The notes below the pieces were generated by a model that saw only the letters and a program-made list of their open reading frames with translations, had not been told where the DNA came from and made no database searches. Source: Cyclobacteriaceae bacterium (GTDB taxonomy: Bacteria > Bacteroidota > Bacteroidia > Cytophagales > Cyclobacteriaceae). From it: a stretch of DNA of 7,711 nucleotides. The position numbers and the translations under genes are program-made. Below are positions 5,484 to 7,711 of the stretch, piece after piece. The DNA lies in contig JAOUKG010000106.1 of the NCBI GenBank assembly GCA_029882725.1, positions 1 to 7,711 of the forward strand. The letters are read 5' to 3'. Numbering within the stretch: the first letter of the stretch is position 1; each line of letters opens with the position of its first letter.

Positions 5484-7379
5484 TTACCGTTTCGCCATTA
5501 ATTGGCTGGATTTCACCATGTTAATAAATTCAATCCTATACCCTTCCTTATCAGTACCTCTTGCACCTTCGGCAAGGTATAAAACAGACTCAAAATTGCT
5601 GTTAGCTTTAAATTCTGAATCCCTGAGTAGCATCCCAAAAGAAGCCACAGCTGCTGACCACCTGAAATTATTACTTGTGCGATCAAAATTAATTCCTTTA
5701 TCAAATACCGGGTGCTCAATTAAATTACTTATTTTTTCATCAGGTAGTTTGTAACGCAATTTAATATTCATCAACTCCTTTGTTTTGTCGGCTATGGGTA
5801 GCACTGTTTTCTTTTGATACCTCAACTGATCTACGGGCAAAAAATCACTCTCAACACCCACAGGAATAATTTCATACAAAGCAGTTACAGTATGGCCCGA
5901 TCCTAACTCTCCGGCGTCTTTCTTGTCATCATTAAAATCTTCATCTCTCAATTTTCGGTTTTCATAACCAATAAGTCTATATGCCTGAACTTTAGCAGGA
6001 TTGAACTCAATCTGAAGTTTCACATCTTTGGCTATCGTAAACAAAGTACCTCCAAATTCATTCACCAATACTTTTCTTGCCTCTGTGGCATTATCTATAT
6101 ATGCATAATTTCCATTACCCTTGTCGGCCAGAATTTCCATTTTGGAATCTTTGTAATTTCCCATTCCAAATCCCAAAACGGTAAGAAAAACTCCTTCTTC
6201 CCTCTTCTTTTCAATCAATTCTTGCATAGAAGCATTGCTACTTGCCCCCACATTGAAATCACCGTCTGTAGCAAGAATAATTCGGTTGTTGCCCTCCTTT
6301 TTAAAATTTTCCTTGGCAATATTATAGGCTAAATTGATTCCGGCTCCTCCTGCTGTACTCCCACCAGCAGAAAGTTTGTCTAATGCTGCAATGATTGTGG
6401 CTTTTTCTGCCCCCGAAGTCGATGGCAATACCATTCCTGCAGCCCCTGCATACACCACAATAGCCACTCTATCTTCTTCACGCAACTGCTCAACCAACAT
6501 TTTGAAGGAAGATACAAGCAAAGGAAGTTTGTTTTGCGCATTCATTGAACCCGAAACATCAATCAAAAAAACCAAATTGGATGGAGGAAGATTTTCCATA
6601 GGAATTGTTTTTCCCTGTAAACCAATATGCACAAGTCTGTGCTTCTCATTCCAGGGTGCTGTGCTTATCTCTGTATGAACAGCAAAAGGATCTTTTCCTT
6701 CAGGTTGAGCATAATCATAGTTAAAATAATTGATCATTTCTTCAATACGAACCACGTCTTTTTGTGGCATTTGGCCATTATTCAAAAACCTGCGTACATT
6801 ACTGTAAGAGGCTGCATCTACATCTATTGAAAATGTTGACAGAGGAGTAGTTCCCGGGTTATAAAAAATATTTTCATTTATCGCATCGTACTCCTCTGTA
6901 TTATGTACAGGATAATTTTCATTTGGACTATAAGAAGGGCGTCCCATTCCTTTATTTCTCATGGAAGAATTGCCGCGTATCTGAACCGGTGCACTTTCCC
7001 TATCTTCAGCAACACTGCCCGTTGCCTCCCTTCTTTTTTCAACCGCATAACCAGTAACAACAACCTCACTCAGTTGTTTCAAATCAGGGCTGAGTTTTAC
7101 ATTTATAAGATTGGAACTTCCAATGTTTATTTCCTGGGTTACATACCCCACAAAACTAAAAACAAGTACCCCTCCTTTTTCTGGTACCCGTATCTTATAT
7201 TTTCCATTCACATCTGAAACCACACCCGTGGTTGTTTTCTTCAGAAGAATCGAAACACCGGGAAGTGTACTTCCCCCATCGGCATCCACTACGGTACCCG
7301 CTATCCATCGGTCTGTTTCTACACTTTGAAACGACATTATGGTAAAGAATGCCACTATAATAATTGCTATTCGCGTCAT
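5484..7379 (-). CDS. YfbK-type von Willebrand factor A protein with CarboxypepD_reg-like N-terminus
   Basis: 631 residues starting at ATG 7379. Residues 1-20 are a hydrophobic export signal (IAIIIVAFFTIM). Residues about 25-97 are a CarboxypepD_reg-like beta-sandwich (IAGTVVDADGG, LPGVSILLK, GVVSDVNGKYKI, LVFSFVGY). Residues 103-124 contain SEVVVTGYAVEKR, the linker normally seen before the plug of SusC-type receptors, and VQIRGNSSM (132-140) recalls the plug's IRG motif. Residues about 163-255 match the vWF_A N-terminal domain (PLSTFSIDVDAASYSNVRRF). The VWA domain (about 266-440) has an intact MIDAS: DVSGSM (274-279), Thr342 in STAGGAG, and Asp372 in LATDGDFN. Residues about 445-625 match the C-terminal DUF3520 domain (FNPAKVQAYRLIGYENR, GHTVTALYEIIPVG). 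The protein is probably a periplasmic or surface-exposed, metal-dependent binding protein; its partner is unknown. It is divergent from an ECF sigma gene. Confidence 0.92.
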   Translation of the reverse strand: MTRIAIIIVAFFTIMSFQSVETDRWIAGTVVDADGGSTLPGVSILLKKTTTGVVSDVNGKYKIRVPEKGGVLVFSFVGYVTQEINIGSSNLINVKLSPDLKQLSEVVVTGYAVEKRREATGSVAEDRESAPVQIRGNSSMRNKGMGRPSYSPNENYPVHNTEEYDAINENIFYNPGTTPLSTFSIDVDAASYSNVRRFLNNGQMPQKDVVRIEEMINYFNYDYAQPEGKDPFAVHTEISTAPWNEKHRLVHIGLQGKTIPMENLPPSNLVFLIDVSGSMNAQNKLPLLVSSFKMLVEQLREEDRVAIVVYAGAAGMVLPSTSGAEKATIIAALDKLSAGGSTAGGAGINLAYNIAKENFKKEGNNRIILATDGDFNVGASSNASMQELIEKKREEGVFLTVLGFGMGNYKDSKMEILADKGNGNYAYIDNATEARKVLVNEFGGTLFTIAKDVKLQIEFNPAKVQAYRLIGYENRKLRDEDFNDDKKDAGELGSGHTVTALYEIIPVGVESDFLPVDQLRYQKKTVLPIADKTKELMNIKLRYKLPDEKISNLIEHPVFDKGINFDRTSNNFRWSAAVASFGMLLRDSEFKANSNFESVLYLAEGARGTDKEGYRIEFINMVKSSQLMAKR

Positions 7380-7481
7380 GTTTTTGAAATTTTAGTTAAA
7401 CAATTTTTCTTAATGATGCGCCGGTTAATTTTTTCCATAAAGAATTTTTCCTTTTTTTGTTAATTGTCATCAATTCAAGAT
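7380..7481. other. Divergent intergenic region between the VWA and ECF sigma genes
   Basis: This 102-bp AT-rich gap must carry the start signals for both divergent genes. Toward the sigma gene, TTTG (7456-7459) and AAGATTTG (7477-7484, one base off TAnnTTTG) are 17 bases apart, a marginal promoter match. If used, it would start transcription after the TTG codon at 7482 and favour a later start. No consensus -7 element was found toward the VWA gene. A 16-codon ORF (7413-7463) has no coding features. Confidence 0.35.
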
Positions 7482-7711
7482 TTGAACCTATTCAAAAAAA
7501 AGAAGTATAATTCCCTTTCTGATCTCCAGTTGATGGAGATATATAAAGCAGAAGGAGACCTTGAAGTACTCGGGCATTTGTTCGGGAGGCATACTTCATT
7601 GGTTTATGGAGTATGCCTTAAATACTTGAAAAACAGGGAAGACAGTCGTGATGCAGTAATGCAAATCTTCGAACATCTGATTGGCACCCTATTAAAACAC
7701 GAGGTAATGAA
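7482..7711 (+). CDS. ECF-type RNA polymerase sigma factor, N-terminal part (3' end outside window)
   Basis: About 76 residues are visible before the window ends in the same open frame. SLSDLQLMEIYKAEGDLEVL and then LVYGVCLKYLKNREDSRD and AVMQIFEHL are the start of sigma-70 region 2 in Bacteroidota ECF factors, which directs RNA polymerase core binding and -10 recognition. Region 4 would lie beyond the window. The start is uncertain. No ATG lies upstream of residue 18, because an in-frame stop occurs at 7461-7463. TTG at 7482 (or TTG 7464) would keep the usual N-terminal lead-in (SLSDLQL). ATG at 7533 would remove it but leave most of region 2. A run of eight A (7494-7501) falls within the first codons. 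The gene is divergent from the VWA gene by about 100 bp, so the sigma factor may act on that neighbour, though this is inference. Confidence 0.87.
   Translation, partial: MNLFKKKKYNSLSDLQLMEIYKAEGDLEVLGHLFGRHTSLVYGVCLKYLKNREDSRDAVMQIFEHLIGTLLKHEVM

Noticed and set aside
6334..7329. Several plus-strand open frames of 67-114 codons opposite the VWA gene
   Set aside because: They mirror the codon pattern of a clearly conserved VWA protein on the minus strand and show no protein-family features of their own.
7413..7463. A 16-codon plus-strand ORF (starting MMRRLIF) in the divergent gap
   Set aside because: It is very short, has no recognisable feature, and occurs in low-complexity T-rich DNA. 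It ends at the in-frame stop before the sigma gene.

Overview
The window looks like part of a Bacteroidota chromosome. It is AT-rich. It encodes the C-terminal barrel of a TonB-dependent receptor, a CarboxypepD_reg-like N-terminal module with a SusC-type EVVVTGY linker, a GIN-domain secreted protein, a LytS/LytTR two-component pair and a Bacteroidota-style ECF sigma factor. One candidate promoter fits the TTTG / TAnnTTTG consensus of this phylum. The genus cannot be named from the sequence alone.

Layout. Positions 1-479 (+) are the 3' end of a TonB-dependent receptor gene. Positions 571-1281 (+) encode a secreted GIN-domain protein with regular M/L-G-G repeats. A 22-bp perfect inverted repeat (1317-1367) sits between this gene and the convergent minus-strand genes. 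The first of these is a 51-residue zinc-ribbon membrane microprotein (1372-1527), 24 bp downstream of an AGCS-family Na+:alanine/glycine symporter gene (1552-3249). Upstream of the symporter is a 102-bp gap holding a candidate promoter and three GAGTTAC direct repeats. Next come a LytTR response regulator (3352-4095) and its LytS-type histidine kinase (4108-5262), 12 bp apart. A 221-bp gap (5263-5483) contains an inverted doublet of REP-like palindromes and a short fragment of a third copy. A YfbK-type von Willebrand factor A protein (5484-7379, minus) follows. Diverging from it, an ECF sigma factor gene (7482 onward, +) runs off the window end.

How the genes may work together. The kinase and regulator are a cotranscribed pair. 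The next gene downstream is a transporter whose predicted promoter is preceded by three direct repeats, in the position expected for an activator. This resembles enterobacterial LytS/LytTR pairs that control a transporter gene (BtsSR-btsT, YpdAB-yhjX). Regulation of the symporter by this pair is the most testable hypothesis here. The divergent ECF/VWA pair suggests a second regulatory unit at the cell envelope. No clearly new defence or mobile system is visible. The most notable items are the putative LytTR operator, the REP-like doublet, the hybrid SusC-like/VWA protein, the extra domain in the symporter and the unlisted zinc-ribbon microprotein.
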